Assembly (NCBI RefSeq): GCF_014334135.1
Contig: NZ_CP060497.1
Span: 5,456,001-5,520,000, forward strand
DNA: 64,000 bases
Source of the DNA: Olivibacter sp. SDN3
GTDB lineage: Bacteria > Bacteroidota > Bacteroidia > Sphingobacteriales > Sphingobacteriaceae
Direction: 5' to 3'
This document shows positions 48,326 to 58,788 of this stretch, piece after piece (the stretch's first letter is position 1; each line of letters begins with the position of its first letter). The translations under genes were made by a program, and so were the position numbers. The notes below the pieces were generated by a model. It did not search any database. It had not been told where the DNA came from and was given only the letters and a program-made list of their open reading frames with translations.

Positions 48326-51300
48326 CTAAAAGGTTACATTAAGGCCAAAACTGATTTGTTTCATGGTTGGGTAAAGCGTTTGCGTTGCACCCAACCTCGT
48401 TATTTCCGGATCAATACCCTCATAGTTTGTAAATGTGAAAAGATTTTCCGCATTCAAGTATAAGAAGAGGCGCTTGACATTTATCTTCGTTGTCCAATCT
48501 ACAGGCAGAGCATAGCCCAGTTGGATATTTTTGACCCGTAAAAAAGACGCATCTTGCAACCAAAAATCAGATGCCGGCTCAATATTCTGATTATATATAT
48601 AATTGGTTAGCCGCGGATATTTCGCGTTGGGGTTCTGTGGCGTCCAATAATCATTGGCAACAGCTTCATTTATAAGGTAACCATTTCTCACACCTGTAGT
48701 CATGTAACCGTCTCTCCAATACGCCTTATTGCCTGCCTGCCCCTGTAATAAGACCTGTAAACTGACGCCTTTATAACTTGCATCTACACTAAGCCCAAAT
48801 AGCGAAGTAGGATTATGGCCAGCATTCAAAATCGTACGGTCATCTTCATTAAAGTGTCTATCGTCATTAGCGTCTACATATAGAAAATCACCTGGCTGAG
48901 GCACACTTGGTTGAAATGTATAGCCATCAGCCACCAATTGATCGATATAGTCCATATCCCCTTCTTGCACAATACGGTCTACCGACCTAACGTAAAATGC
49001 CCAGATCGGATGTCCTTCCAATAGTATATTTTGGTTGGCTAAACTAAATTCTTCTCCTTTAAAGCGCATCACCTTATTTTTCACATAAGTGTAATTGGCA
49101 CTTATTCCATAATGCACCTCCCCTACTTTATCGTTCCAGCCCAGAGAAAACTCGACTCCCCGGTTCCTAACAATAGCTGCATTTTGATTAGGCGATTGCA
49201 GCACACCTTGATTATTTGTTGGAATACCATTCACCAAAGGGATGGGTAGATCAATTAAGATATCTTTAGTATTACGGTTAAACCATTCAAATTCGAAGTT
49301 TAGGCGACTGTTGAGCAGCGCCAAGTCCAGTCCGACATTCGTCACATCCGTCTTTTCCCAGGTAAGTAATGCATTGGTTATGGCCAGAGGTGCTGCGCCA
49401 CGTACAATGGTTCCACCAAAGGAATAATTAGCTGCCCCATAGGCATTCATGTAATCGTAATCGCCAATGCTATTATTCCCTAAGCTGCCCCAGGATGCCC
49501 TCAGTTTTAGGTCGTCGATCAAATGTACACCGCTCATGAACGCTTCCTGTGAAATCCGCCAGCCCGCAGAGAAAGAGGGGAACACACCCCATCTACGGGC
49601 CTTTGCAAATCGGGACGAGCCATCGTTTCGGATATTTGCTTCAAAAAGGTAACGATCATCGTAATTATAATTGAAACGTCCAAAGAAAGACCTTAAAGCC
49701 CAGTCGGTTGCATTTCCTCCCACAACAGGATCTGCAGATATAGTTGCGTCAAGAACTGGAGTAGACTCATCTATCAGGTCATACCTACGTGCGTTGAAAT
49801 TATTTCTCCGATAATATTCTTCCTGATACCCCGCCAACATATCCAGTCCGTGTAGACCAATCTGCGTATGATATTTCAACACATGGTTCATCACATATTG
49901 AAAGTCACGTTGGTGCGTATTGTACACATTATTTCTTCCGGGATCCGGATTGGTAATCTGTTCTGTCTGGAAATTCCAGCGAGGAATATATACGGTATGG
50001 CTCCGTTGAGATTGGTTATCAAAATCAATGGAAAAGCCCGACTCTAAGGTTAATCCTTTGTAAAGATTAATATTCGCGTATAAACGTGAAAAGACCTTTT
50101 GTCGTTCCAGATCACCGATTGTGGTGTTTATATTATGCAGGTAATTGTTTGCCTGTAAATTTTCGCCGGGAGCCATTGCTGAGCCGTATCTTCCCTGAGG
50201 ATCTCTCGGTAAAATACCAGGGACTGAACCGGCCGTAAAACTAAACAAGTCATTAATATTTGCCAATCCAGCATTTGACCATAACCCAAAGGTGTTACTA
50301 CCAACGGTTAGCCAGTCGTTGATCTTAGATTCAACATTCACCCGAGCACCATAACGTTTAAAACCGGCATTTTCGACAATACCGGGATTATCCAAGTAGT
50401 TGGCCGATAATAGATAGGTTGTTTTATCATTTCCGCCGGTAGCCGAAAGATTATGCTCCTGTGCCCATTTTTTCCGTAAGATCCAATCAAACCAATTGGT
50501 ATTGGGATAACGTATGGGATCGGTAGTTGAATTTGCTCGCCATTCGTCGATCACCGATTGCTGAAAGGGACCTGAGTTTGGTGTAAGGTTATTAAAGCCT
50601 TCATTGATCAGTTCCATATGCCGTGGGTAATCGCTCACCATATCAATTAAATTAGAAGGCTCTTGCTGCGACATCCGTACATTATACGTCAAATTGGAGG
50701 TGCCGGCAGCACCGCGTTTTGTGGTAACCAATATTACACCATTAGCTGCCCGCGACCCATAAATGGCGGCAGAAGCAGCATCTTTCAGAATGGAGACATT
50801 GGCTACATCCTGTGGGTTTACATCATTCATATTACTGGGCACCCCGTCTACCAAGACCAGAGGATCGGAGTTGTTTAATGTTCCCTGGCCTCTAATACGT
50901 AAAGTAGCCCCGTCACTCCCAGGTTGCCCCGTTGATTGCTGCACCTGCATACCAGAACTTAAGCCGGCAAGCCCCGCGGAAAGGCTGGTAATAGGTCTTG
51001 TTTCGGCAACATCTGAAAAATCAATGGAAGACACGGCTCCGGTAAGGTTTACTTTTTTCTGTGTACCGTAACCAACAACAACTACTTCGTCCAGCGCTGC
51101 TTGATCTTCATCGAGTACTATTTGCATCAAATCTTCCGACACCTGTTGTTCAAATGACCTATAACCTATAAACCGAAACACTAACACTGCTTGTACATCT
51201 CCAACTTGAAGATTAAAGGCTCCTTTATCATCTGTCGTCGTACCGTTCGATGTACCTTTTTGCATCACGCTTACTCCCGGAAGTGGAAGTCCTTTTTCAT

Positions 51301-51754
51301 CATTTACTATACCGCTTACTTCCATTTGTACCTGTTTCTTTTTGATTGGCGATGCTTCTTCCAATTTTTCCTTTACTATCACGGTTTTGTTCTTTATCAC
51401 ATAGGTAAAAGGCTGGTTTTCAAAACATATAGCTAAGGCCTGCTGTAGTGTCACACTATTCACTTGAATATCAATAGGTTTTGCACGCTCGATTAAATCT
51501 AGGTCATAAATAAAATCATAATCGCTTTGTTGGCTTATTTGGTCTATCACTTCTGAAAACTGAGCTTTTGTTTTTTGTAAGGTGATTTTTTGGGCATTTG
51601 CCCTATAAGCAAAGGTTTGCATTATACCGCACATCATAAAAACGATGATAAGATTGGTTTTCATAAGCAAGGATTTACATGTGAATGTTAATGCCATCCA
51701 TGGCCTGTGGTGTCTGAGCCATCGAGTTGTTTTTGATAAAATTGTCTTCTTCAT
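48326..51754 (-). CDS. SusC-type TonB-dependent transporter with N-terminal STN signalling domain
   Basis: The 1142-residue protein is longer than the other SusCs because of an STN domain (about 55-128, ITLQKTKAQFSEVIDQISQQ and VNSVTLQQALAICFENQPF). This precedes the carboxypeptidase-like domain (VSGIVNDEKGLPLPGVSV), the DEVVVVGYGTQKK box, the plug and the barrel. STN domains contact FecR-type anti-sigma factors, and such a gene lies directly upstream. Met31 (51664) begins a cleaner signal peptide (MKTNLIIVFMMCGIMQTFAY) and may be the true start. Confidence 0.94.
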   Translation of the reverse strand: MKKTILSKTTRWLRHHRPWMALTFTCKSLLMKTNLIIVFMMCGIMQTFAYRANAQKITLQKTKAQFSEVIDQISQQSDYDFIYDLDLIERAKPIDIQVNSVTLQQALAICFENQPFTYVIKNKTVIVKEKLEEASPIKKKQVQMEVSGIVNDEKGLPLPGVSVMQKGTSNGTTTDDKGAFNLQVGDVQAVLVFRFIGYRSFEQQVSEDLMQIVLDEDQAALDEVVVVGYGTQKKVNLTGAVSSIDFSDVAETRPITSLSAGLAGLSSGMQVQQSTGQPGSDGATLRIRGQGTLNNSDPLVLVDGVPSNMNDVNPQDVANVSILKDAASAAIYGSRAANGVILVTTKRGAAGTSNLTYNVRMSQQEPSNLIDMVSDYPRHMELINEGFNNLTPNSGPFQQSVIDEWRANSTTDPIRYPNTNWFDWILRKKWAQEHNLSATGGNDKTTYLLSANYLDNPGIVENAGFKRYGARVNVESKINDWLTVGSNTFGLWSNAGLANINDLFSFTAGSVPGILPRDPQGRYGSAMAPGENLQANNYLHNINTTIGDLERQKVFSRLYANINLYKGLTLESGFSIDFDNQSQRSHTVYIPRWNFQTEQITNPDPGRNNVYNTHQRDFQYVMNHVLKYHTQIGLHGLDMLAGYQEEYYRRNNFNARRYDLIDESTPVLDATISADPVVGGNATDWALRSFFGRFNYNYDDRYLFEANIRNDGSSRFAKARRWGVFPSFSAGWRISQEAFMSGVHLIDDLKLRASWGSLGNNSIGDYDYMNAYGAANYSFGGTIVRGAAPLAITNALLTWEKTDVTNVGLDLALLNSRLNFEFEWFNRNTKDILIDLPIPLVNGIPTNNQGVLQSPNQNAAIVRNRGVEFSLGWNDKVGEVHYGISANYTYVKNKVMRFKGEEFSLANQNILLEGHPIWAFYVRSVDRIVQEGDMDYIDQLVADGYTFQPSVPQPGDFLYVDANDDRHFNEDDRTILNAGHNPTSLFGLSVDASYKGVSLQVLLQGQAGNKAYWRDGYMTTGVRNGYLINEAVANDYWTPQNPNAKYPRLTNYIYNQNIEPASDFWLQDASFLRVKNIQLGYALPVDWTTKINVKRLFLYLNAENLFTFTNYEGIDPEITRLGATQTLYPTMKQISFGLNVTF

Positions 51755-51885
51755 CTAGGAATACATTAATAGCCAAGAAAAGGCTTTACTCAGGTTTTAG
51801 TTATCATAATTCACTAATTTGGTCTGTGTGTTGCCGGCACTGAACATCGAAGCACCGTTTGTATATATTACACATCAAGTATCAA

Positions 51886-53073
51886 TTAATCCTGTACCAT
51901 AACCCTCCTTCCCACTATTTTGAAACGTACCTGACCAGTTTCTTCGATCATTTTCAGTACATCTTCAATGGATCGGTTACGGGATATCTTACCTCCGAAA
52001 GCTAAAGGCTTGGTAGTTTTTTTATCGTAATCGATCGTTACATCATACCAGCGTGCTATCTGAGACATAATATCTTCCAGATTACCCTTAAATTTAAAGT
52101 AACCATCCTTCCAAGCTAGCACCTCATCTAAATCTACTGAGCGCACAGCTATCCTTTCATTCATAACCGTTGATTGTTCTCCTGGACGTAAAACCACCTC
52201 TTGTTGGTGTTGACCTCCTATGGTACCGGTGGTGTTGACCCTTACAGCCCCTTTCAGCAACGTTGTATGCGTATGATTATCGGAATATGCCGCTACGTTG
52301 AAATGGGTTCCGAGCACCTCAACAAACTGTGTTGCGGTATTAACAATAAAGGGTCTTTTTTTATCTGTGGCGACTTCAAAATAAACCTCTCCTCTGATCG
52401 AAACCGTACGGTTAGCCGTCGTAGAAAAATCTGTTGGGAAAGTAATAGAGGAGGCTGCATTCAACCATACTTTTGAACCATCTGGCAATACCATTTGATA
52501 TTGTCCTCCTCGGGGAGTTTCAACGATGTTTAAACCACTAGCTTGTCCTTCTCCCTGTTTTTCTGTTGATTTTTCATACAGTAACTTGCCATCTGCTGTC
52601 TTAATGACTCTGGTTGCACCTTGCTCAGCAACAGTGCCATCGTCGGTATCATCTAAAACGATTTGAGAACCGTCTGCCAATGTTAGCATCGCCTTGTTTC
52701 CTCCCGGTTTTATATCCACAAGTAGTGCTTGATTAACCACTGCCTCTTTTTCTTGAGTTCGCTCTATGTACCAATAATAAGTAGATAAAGACAGTACGAT
52801 AAGTATCACTGCGGCTACCAGTTTGCGCGCTACCGGATTGTTTCCCTTGATGATGGGCAATGGAGTTTTTTCAATGTCGATATTATTTATATGAGCGTCT
52901 ATCCGGTTTTTTAGGTTCTCCTTTAAACGTTCTTTTTCAATGGCATTCAGTGGATCATCTGTTCCCTGTTTTTCCAACTGATCGAGATATGCATTATATG
53001 CGATAAGTTCTTTCTCAGTGGCTGTTCCATCAGCTACTTTACCCGCTAAAAACTTCAATTCCTTACTATCCAT
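51886..53073 (-). CDS. FecR-family anti-sigma factor
   Basis: The 395 residues have a cytoplasmic N-terminus (1-83), one membrane span (about 84-103, KLVAAVILIVLSLSTYYWYI), and a periplasmic FecR domain (about 184-290, ETPRGGQYQMVLPDGSKVWL and VSIRGEVYFEVATD). A C-terminal DUF4974-like domain follows (about 320-393, FKFKGNLEDIMSQIARWYDV). It should hold the adjacent ECF sigma factor inactive until the STN-SusC reports substrate. It lies between the sigma and susC genes. Confidence 0.93.
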   Translation of the reverse strand: MDSKELKFLAGKVADGTATEKELIAYNAYLDQLEKQGTDDPLNAIEKERLKENLKNRIDAHINNIDIEKTPLPIIKGNNPVARKLVAAVILIVLSLSTYYWYIERTQEKEAVVNQALLVDIKPGGNKAMLTLADGSQIVLDDTDDGTVAEQGATRVIKTADGKLLYEKSTEKQGEGQASGLNIVETPRGGQYQMVLPDGSKVWLNAASSITFPTDFSTTANRTVSIRGEVYFEVATDKKRPFIVNTATQFVEVLGTHFNVAAYSDNHTHTTLLKGAVRVNTTGTIGGQHQQEVVLRPGEQSTVMNERIAVRSVDLDEVLAWKDGYFKFKGNLEDIMSQIARWYDVTIDYDKKTTKPLAFGGKISRNRSIEDVLKMIEETGQVRFKIVGRRVMVQD

Positions 53074-53144
53074 AGCAATGCTCTATAAAAAGAAGGCACT
53101 TCAGGGCAGACTATCCCCCAAAACGTAGCGAGTTTTTTTAAAAT

Positions 53145-53714
53145 TTAAAGGAAGAAGAACAGTAAATGGTTATTATTAGCCAGATGGACCCGAAGTTTCT
53201 TTAATGCAATCGTGATCTGATTTTCTACTGTTTTCTCTGAGATATCCAGTTTTTTGGCAATTTCCTGATTTGTCAGAAACTCATTCCTACTCAAGTGAAA
53301 GATTTCGCCGCAGCGATTTGGCAGGCTATCGGTAAATTGTTGAATGATGTACTGTAATTCTTTCAGATCGAGCATGTCTGTAAAAGAAGTATAATTGGTT
53401 GTTTTATAAGTGATATCTTTAAACGCAAGGACCTTCACTTTGTTATGACGGATATAATTTGCGACCTTATAGCGAACGGCTACGCTCAGGTACGTTTTAA
53501 ACACATTCACCCTTAATTTCTGTCGATGTTCCCAGAGCCAGACAAAAACTTCCTGTAAGATATCCATACTCAATCCCCTATCCTGCACCATGCGATAAGT
53601 GAATTGATATAACATTTCCCAATGACGATTGTAAACTTCATTAAAGGCTTGGTGATCACCTATCTGAATAAGTTTTAATAACTGCAGGTCATTACATGAG
53701 TCGTAGGAAATCAT
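53145..53714 (-). CDS. ECF-type RNA polymerase sigma factor
   Basis: The 189-residue protein has sigma region 2 (FNEVYNRHWEMLYQFTYRMV and DILQEVFVWLWEHRQKL) and region 4 with a helix-turn-helix (EFLTNQEIAKKLDISEKTVENQITIALKKLR). It belongs to the Bacteroidota ECF group paired with FecR and STN-SusC. It heads the sigma-fecR-susC-susD-lyase-GH88 series on the minus strand, with a 71-bp gap to fecR. It probably drives the susC promoter. Confidence 0.94.
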   Translation of the reverse strand: MISYDSCNDLQLLKLIQIGDHQAFNEVYNRHWEMLYQFTYRMVQDRGLSMDILQEVFVWLWEHRQKLRVNVFKTYLSVAVRYKVANYIRHNKVKVLAFKDITYKTTNYTSFTDMLDLKELQYIIQQFTDSLPNRCGEIFHLSRNEFLTNQEIAKKLDISEKTVENQITIALKKLRVHLANNNHLLFFFL

Positions 53715-53838
53715 AACAAATCAGCGGGCAAGTTTTACTTTGGCAGAAGCAAACTTAAGTAAAATTGATTATATCAACAACGGGTTATATTGATATATCA
53801 AGAAATTGAAATATCAACAATTAGTTGTAGAAAACGGG

Positions 53839-53874
53839 AAAAGGCGGTATCGCCTGTTATGGATACCGCCTTTT
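53839..53874 (-). terminator. Terminator after the third SusC/SusD system
   Basis: AAAAGGCGGTATC and GATACCGCCTTTT form a perfect 13-bp stem with a 10-nt loop, 26 bp downstream of the susD stop. On the minus strand it ends CCGCCTTTTC. It separates this operon from the ECF sigma gene. Confidence 0.8.
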
Positions 53875-53900
53875 CATATGCAAAAAATGAATGGATTTTT

Positions 53901-55472
53901 TTAGTGGGTATCCCACCAAAGAGGTGTTATAATCCGATCAGGCCCACCCAAATGTTGTACTCCTGTTTCTACACCTGGTGCGTTAACCTGCTGCTCTTGC
54001 AATAAGAAGGTAAGCCTTCTAATATACTGCGTACTCGGGTCCGTCACATCAGGGTTATCCGAATTGGCTACCGGATAGAACCTGAAGGCTCTACTTCTTC
54101 GATTATCGGCCCAAGCTTCGCATCCATCGGGGAAAACAGCCAGCCATTTCTGTATTGCGATCTGTTCCAATTGAACGCTTGTGTTCGAAGGATCAAACCG
54201 CACAGGCACATCCGTAATGGGAGGTGAACTTAGAAAATCTTCAGGTGCTACCGGAAGATCAGTGCTAGCAATGTAGTCATCAATAAGTTCTTCATCGGTA
54301 ATTTCCCACTGAATCATGGAGTTCCGAATTCCCTCTCCGTATAACTCTTGCGAGGAACCGCCCATATTCCAACCCAAAACAGCACCTTCCGCTCTTAAAA
54401 AATAAGCCTCTGCCGTGCACATCACATTTTGTGGTGTTGTTAGAAAACTCGCGATGCCGTTAGCCGCAGGAGATGACCACTTGGCACCTACGCGAGAGTT
54501 TGCGTTAGGTGTATTCGCACTATTAGTAAGCTGATTAGCCGTCAAACCATTTCGTAAACCTTCATAACTTCCGCTACTTGCAACCGGCATAAAATATTCA
54601 GCTATCCGTGGGTCGTTATAGCCCTTTAAAATAGACTCCATGGTAGCACTCATTCTAAACTCATTCCAATCACTCATTTGCGACAGTCCATTGATATCAT
54701 TTCCATTCAGGCTTTTCTCCAATAGTGCATCATCGCTTGGACTTGTTGTAAATACCCCACCAGCAACTGCAGCCTCTGCTTCCAGTCTAGCTCTTTCAGG
54801 ATCCACATTCGAAATACGTAAGGCCAAACGTAAGCGAAGGGTGTTACCAAATTTTATCCATTTATTCACATCACCACCATAAATGATGTCGTAGCTTCCA
54901 TAGGGTGTTTCGCTTGTTCGGTCTTGTAAAACCGTGACAGCCGAATCCAAACGTTTAAAAAAATCGTCATAAATAAGTTCCTGCGGATCATAAGGAACGC
55001 TATTATCGACTGTTCCGGCACTGAAATAAGGAATAGGCCCCCAATAATCTGTAATGCGATGAAAAGCGAAGACCCATACGATATTCGCCAACGCATATTC
55101 TGATGAAGTCGGTTCAGTATTTTCAAAAATGGTTAATAACTGCGGCATAGTATTCGCGTACAAGGCATTCCATGCTGCATTGAACCAATCGGGACGCATG
55201 ACATACCGATCTGAAGGGAAAGAAGTCGCTACACAGGCAAAATATTGTGCATATTGATCGGCACTTAGATTTTGAGCGGTTTGATAAGAGGTACCAAACA
55301 AGGCCTGTGTCTCTGCACGGCTGAAAAGGAAAGGTAGTTCTGTTGCACCAACATCTATGATGGCATCGGGATTGGTATTGATTTCTTCAAAATCTCTTGT
55401 GCAAGAGGTCAACAGTACAGCCAAGAAACAGGTAAAACTTATATTTACGATATAATATTTAATATTTTTCAT
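53901..55472 (-). CDS. SusD/RagB-like outer-membrane lipoprotein (SusD-like_2 type)
   Basis: The start at 55472 gives MKNIKYYIVNISFTCFLAVLLTSC, a lipoprotein signal; an ATG 11 codons upstream gives no better one. The sequence CTRDFEEINTNPDAI followed by LPFLFSRAETQALF and the Trp/Tyr-rich DYWGPIPYF segment match the SusD-like_2 subgroup rather than classical SusD. Members often serve peptide or unidentified-ligand systems as well as glycans. It is paired with the SusC at 55639, with a 166-bp gap containing a small palindrome. Confidence 0.88.
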   Translation of the reverse strand: MKNIKYYIVNISFTCFLAVLLTSCTRDFEEINTNPDAIIDVGATELPFLFSRAETQALFGTSYQTAQNLSADQYAQYFACVATSFPSDRYVMRPDWFNAAWNALYANTMPQLLTIFENTEPTSSEYALANIVWVFAFHRITDYWGPIPYFSAGTVDNSVPYDPQELIYDDFFKRLDSAVTVLQDRTSETPYGSYDIIYGGDVNKWIKFGNTLRLRLALRISNVDPERARLEAEAAVAGGVFTTSPSDDALLEKSLNGNDINGLSQMSDWNEFRMSATMESILKGYNDPRIAEYFMPVASSGSYEGLRNGLTANQLTNSANTPNANSRVGAKWSSPAANGIASFLTTPQNVMCTAEAYFLRAEGAVLGWNMGGSSQELYGEGIRNSMIQWEITDEELIDDYIASTDLPVAPEDFLSSPPITDVPVRFDPSNTSVQLEQIAIQKWLAVFPDGCEAWADNRRSRAFRFYPVANSDNPDVTDPSTQYIRRLTFLLQEQQVNAPGVETGVQHLGGPDRIITPLWWDTH

Positions 55473-55572
55473 CTCATATTTTTTTAAAGGTGATGAAGCT
55501 ATCATGATTTTTCACAGCTACTTATCTATTTGGTGTTCAAGAGCTGGCAAGCTCAGTTATTCATTTCACTGT

Positions 55573-55589
55573 ATGATTTTGAAAATCAT
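55573..55589. repeat. 17-bp palindrome in the susC-susD gap
   Basis: ATGATTTT-G-AAAATCAT is a perfect palindrome between the third susC and susD. The long gap here (166 bp) contrasts with the 11-35 bp gaps of the other pairs. It may be an RNA hairpin setting transporter-to-lipoprotein ratio or a protein-binding site. Confidence 0.4.
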
Positions 55590-55638
55590 GATGGTTTCAT
55601 AATAATCTTTTTGTTGTTGTGTGATAGACCAAACGCTA

Positions 55639-58600
55639 TTAAAAACTTAGCTGTACATTTACTCCCCAGCTTCTGGTAGAAGGAAGCGTACCATATTCTA
55701 CTCCTTGATAATTACTATTCGCTAAGCTCATATCAGGATCAAACCACATTTTTCGCTTACCGATACCTGGAATATCCAATTTAGAGCTGCCTCTATAAAT
55801 CCAGAATAAGTTCCGGCCCACCAATGATACCCGCATATTATTAAAGAAAGAAGTTTCCTTAAGCGGTATTTCATAACCGATAGCGAGTTCCCTCAACCTA
55901 AAGCTGGTAGCATCATATGCAAAAAATTCGCCACTTCCGTACCGTTTACCGGAAACCGTTTGCCAGAAATCCTGGGCGTTTACAGTAGCATCTACCGCAT
56001 TGCCGTTATTATCTACACCACCAAGGTGAAGTCCGCCTTCGCGGAACTGATCAGTAACTTCCGGAATACCGCTGAAAGCAAGATTCATCTCTGTGCCAGA
56101 CACTACCGTACCACCGATTCTGCCATCTACCAATGCTCTCAGTGAAAAATTCTTATAGTTGAAGGTATTGCTCAATCCCATATTAGCATCGGGATTAAAG
56201 TTACCAATCACATCGGGCTCTGCCGTACTGATAGGCAAACCATTAGCATTTACCAAATATCTTCCTTCCGCATCCGTTGCCCATTTCAAAGCATATAAAT
56301 CACCATATCGACCACCTTCTTCTAAAGCTACAGAAGCAACGCGAGCATCGCTATTGATATAGAAAAAAGAAATATCGTCAGAAAGTTCTACCACCTTATT
56401 TCGGTTCATCGCTAGATTGAAGCCAACATCCCAGCTAAAATTATCATTTCTAACCGGAGTGCCATCTATTACAAATTCAAAACCATGGTTCTGTATATTA
56501 CCGGCATTGATATATCGGGTGGTATAGCCAGTAGCCGCGGGCACACTAAGGGAGAGCAATTGATTGGTTGAGTTGCTCTTGTAATAAGTAGCTGAAAAAC
56601 CAATGCGATCTTCAAAAAACCGTGTTTCGATACTGGCTTCTATGTTTTTTACAATTTCTGGTTTTAGATCAGCTATCGGGTACAACGGGTTTCTTCCAAT
56701 TTGTCCATTTCCCGCACTTTGAAAGAAGTTAAAGGTTGCCAACCGAATCTGTTCTTGTCCACCGTTACCTACTTCGGCGTAATTAAGACTTGCTTTCAAG
56801 AAAGATAGATAGGAAGGGAGCGCAAGCAAATCAGATAAAACGACCGACGCACCCGCAGAGTAATAACCATAGGAATAGGGCGACGGCAACCTGGAATCCC
56901 AATCATTACGATAACTGCCATCCAAGAATATGGCATCCTTATAGGAAACCGTTGCCTGTCCGAATACCGACTGTGTTTGATTCCCACCAACAATATTAGT
57001 GGTATTAGGTGAAGCCGCATAAGCAATACTGAACATATTTGGCACTCTTAAACCGTTGGCCTGTACATTTCGTTGCACATTGGATATATCCCTGTAAATG
57101 GCCCCTACGTTATAGTTCACTCTCCAATTTTCGTTGATTTGATTGTCTCCTGAAAAAATAAGATCATACCATTGCTGTGTAGTATAAATATCATTATTAA
57201 TGAAGTCTCCTCCCGCCCCGGAATTGGTATAGAGCAAGGTTCCTTCGGCATATGATTGTTGTAGATTATCGACAATCCTATCCAAGTTAGCTCTACCGGT
57301 TACATTTAACCAGTCGGTCAATTGATATTTCAACGAAATAAAACCCATGATACGATCACGATCGGCATTAATGGAAGTATTATGGACCATCCAATAGGGA
57401 TTTTGATAGATGGAGCTCAAGGTTGAGGGCCAGGGCGATGGCATCATCAGTCCACTTACACTTTCTGCCTGATAATGCCGGGCGTTTGCGATCGAAATAT
57501 TTCTGGGAATCTGGTAAATATTCATAATGGGCGAGTTTTCCTCTCCCGTTCGCGGTAGGTTATCTATACCCTGTTTGATATAGGTAACCTTCGCATCGCT
57601 CGACAAGCGATCTGTTAGCTGATTATTGATACGCAAATTAATCACATGCCGTCCTAGTTTATTCTGGGGCACGATACCCTGTACACTATTATTGGTATAC
57701 GAGAAATAGCTTTGCATTTTTTCATTTCCACCCGAAATACCCACATAGTTATTTAAGCTGGTACCCGTCCGGAAAAAATCCTGGATATTAGATTCCTGAG
57801 CATTATAGGTAGCGGTCTCACCTAAATAATTTGTATACGATTGACCGGACATCTCTTCCCCCCAGCTATCGCCAATATTACCATCCAGTGAACCTCCTAA
57901 ACCCTGTCCATACCGATTTTGCACATGAGGAAGTGCAAAAGCGTTTTCAAAGACGGCACCCGAATTGATATCCACCCGGTATTGATCTACTTTTCCTTTT
58001 TTGGTGGTAATCACTAACACACCGTTACCTGCCTGGCTTCCGTAAAGGGCCGCAGCAGAGGCTCCCCGTAAAACAGTCGTACTCTCGATGTCGTCAGGGT
58101 TAACGTTTGATGCCCCATCAGGCCCCTGAATTCCACCAAAAGTATTCCCTGGAGTAGCATAGGTAGGATTTGCTACGGGAACGCCATCAACTACGATTAA
58201 TGCATTGTTAGTTCCTTGAATCGAACGGTTACCACGGAGCACGATACGAGCACCACTCCCGGGGCCGCCAGAACCTTGCGTAATCACCGCATTGGCCACC
58301 TTACCTTGTAGGGAATTGATCACATTATTTGCATCGCGAACACCGGTCAATTCTGACGGTTTAATCGTTTGTGTGGCGTAAACCAAGCTTTTGGATTGTC
58401 TGGTGATTCCCAAAGCGGTGACCACGACTTCTTCTAGACTTTCAGCTTCTTCGCTGAGCGTAAAATCATATACAGACTTGTCAGCCTCTACCACAAGTTC
58501 CTGTTTGGTATAACCAATGGCCGAAGCCACCATTACATCACCAGCAGCAACCTCTAATGTATAGGTACCGTCCTGATCAGACTTTGTTCCACCTGTTTTA

Positions 58601-58788
58601 CCTTGGACAACTACGCTAGCACCAACAACTGGTAGCCCCTTTTCATCTTTCACAGTACCTTTTACAGCAACAGATTGACCTTTTGCAAAAATTGGCACTA
58701 AAAAAAGGAGTAAGACTACAAAACATTTGAATTTGTCTTTATAAAAGACCATTCGTTGTTCCCGGAAAAAAATTTGATCTGTTTTCAT
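55639..58788 (-). CDS. SusC/RagA-family TonB-dependent transporter (third system)
   Basis: The 1049-residue protein has a signal sequence that is cleaner from Met13 (MVFYKDKFKCFVVLLLFLVPIFAKGQ). It then shows the carboxypeptidase-like domain (VKGTVKDEKGLPVVGASVVV), the EEVVVTALGITRQ TonB-box region, a plug with NPDDIESTTVLRGASAAALY and GSQAGNGVLVITTKKGK, and the barrel ending in QLSF. TALGI is typical of the subgroup paired with SusD-like_2 proteins. There is no STN domain. No hydrolase is linked to it; the only co-directional neighbour upstream is glucokinase. Confidence 0.93.
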   Translation of the reverse strand: MKTDQIFFREQRMVFYKDKFKCFVVLLLFLVPIFAKGQSVAVKGTVKDEKGLPVVGASVVVQGKTGGTKSDQDGTYTLEVAAGDVMVASAIGYTKQELVVEADKSVYDFTLSEEAESLEEVVVTALGITRQSKSLVYATQTIKPSELTGVRDANNVINSLQGKVANAVITQGSGGPGSGARIVLRGNRSIQGTNNALIVVDGVPVANPTYATPGNTFGGIQGPDGASNVNPDDIESTTVLRGASAAALYGSQAGNGVLVITTKKGKVDQYRVDINSGAVFENAFALPHVQNRYGQGLGGSLDGNIGDSWGEEMSGQSYTNYLGETATYNAQESNIQDFFRTGTSLNNYVGISGGNEKMQSYFSYTNNSVQGIVPQNKLGRHVINLRINNQLTDRLSSDAKVTYIKQGIDNLPRTGEENSPIMNIYQIPRNISIANARHYQAESVSGLMMPSPWPSTLSSIYQNPYWMVHNTSINADRDRIMGFISLKYQLTDWLNVTGRANLDRIVDNLQQSYAEGTLLYTNSGAGGDFINNDIYTTQQWYDLIFSGDNQINENWRVNYNVGAIYRDISNVQRNVQANGLRVPNMFSIAYAASPNTTNIVGGNQTQSVFGQATVSYKDAIFLDGSYRNDWDSRLPSPYSYGYYSAGASVVLSDLLALPSYLSFLKASLNYAEVGNGGQEQIRLATFNFFQSAGNGQIGRNPLYPIADLKPEIVKNIEASIETRFFEDRIGFSATYYKSNSTNQLLSLSVPAATGYTTRYINAGNIQNHGFEFVIDGTPVRNDNFSWDVGFNLAMNRNKVVELSDDISFFYINSDARVASVALEEGGRYGDLYALKWATDAEGRYLVNANGLPISTAEPDVIGNFNPDANMGLSNTFNYKNFSLRALVDGRIGGTVVSGTEMNLAFSGIPEVTDQFREGGLHLGGVDNNGNAVDATVNAQDFWQTVSGKRYGSGEFFAYDATSFRLRELAIGYEIPLKETSFFNNMRVSLVGRNLFWIYRGSSKLDIPGIGKRKMWFDPDMSLANSNYQGVEYGTLPSTRSWGVNVQLSF

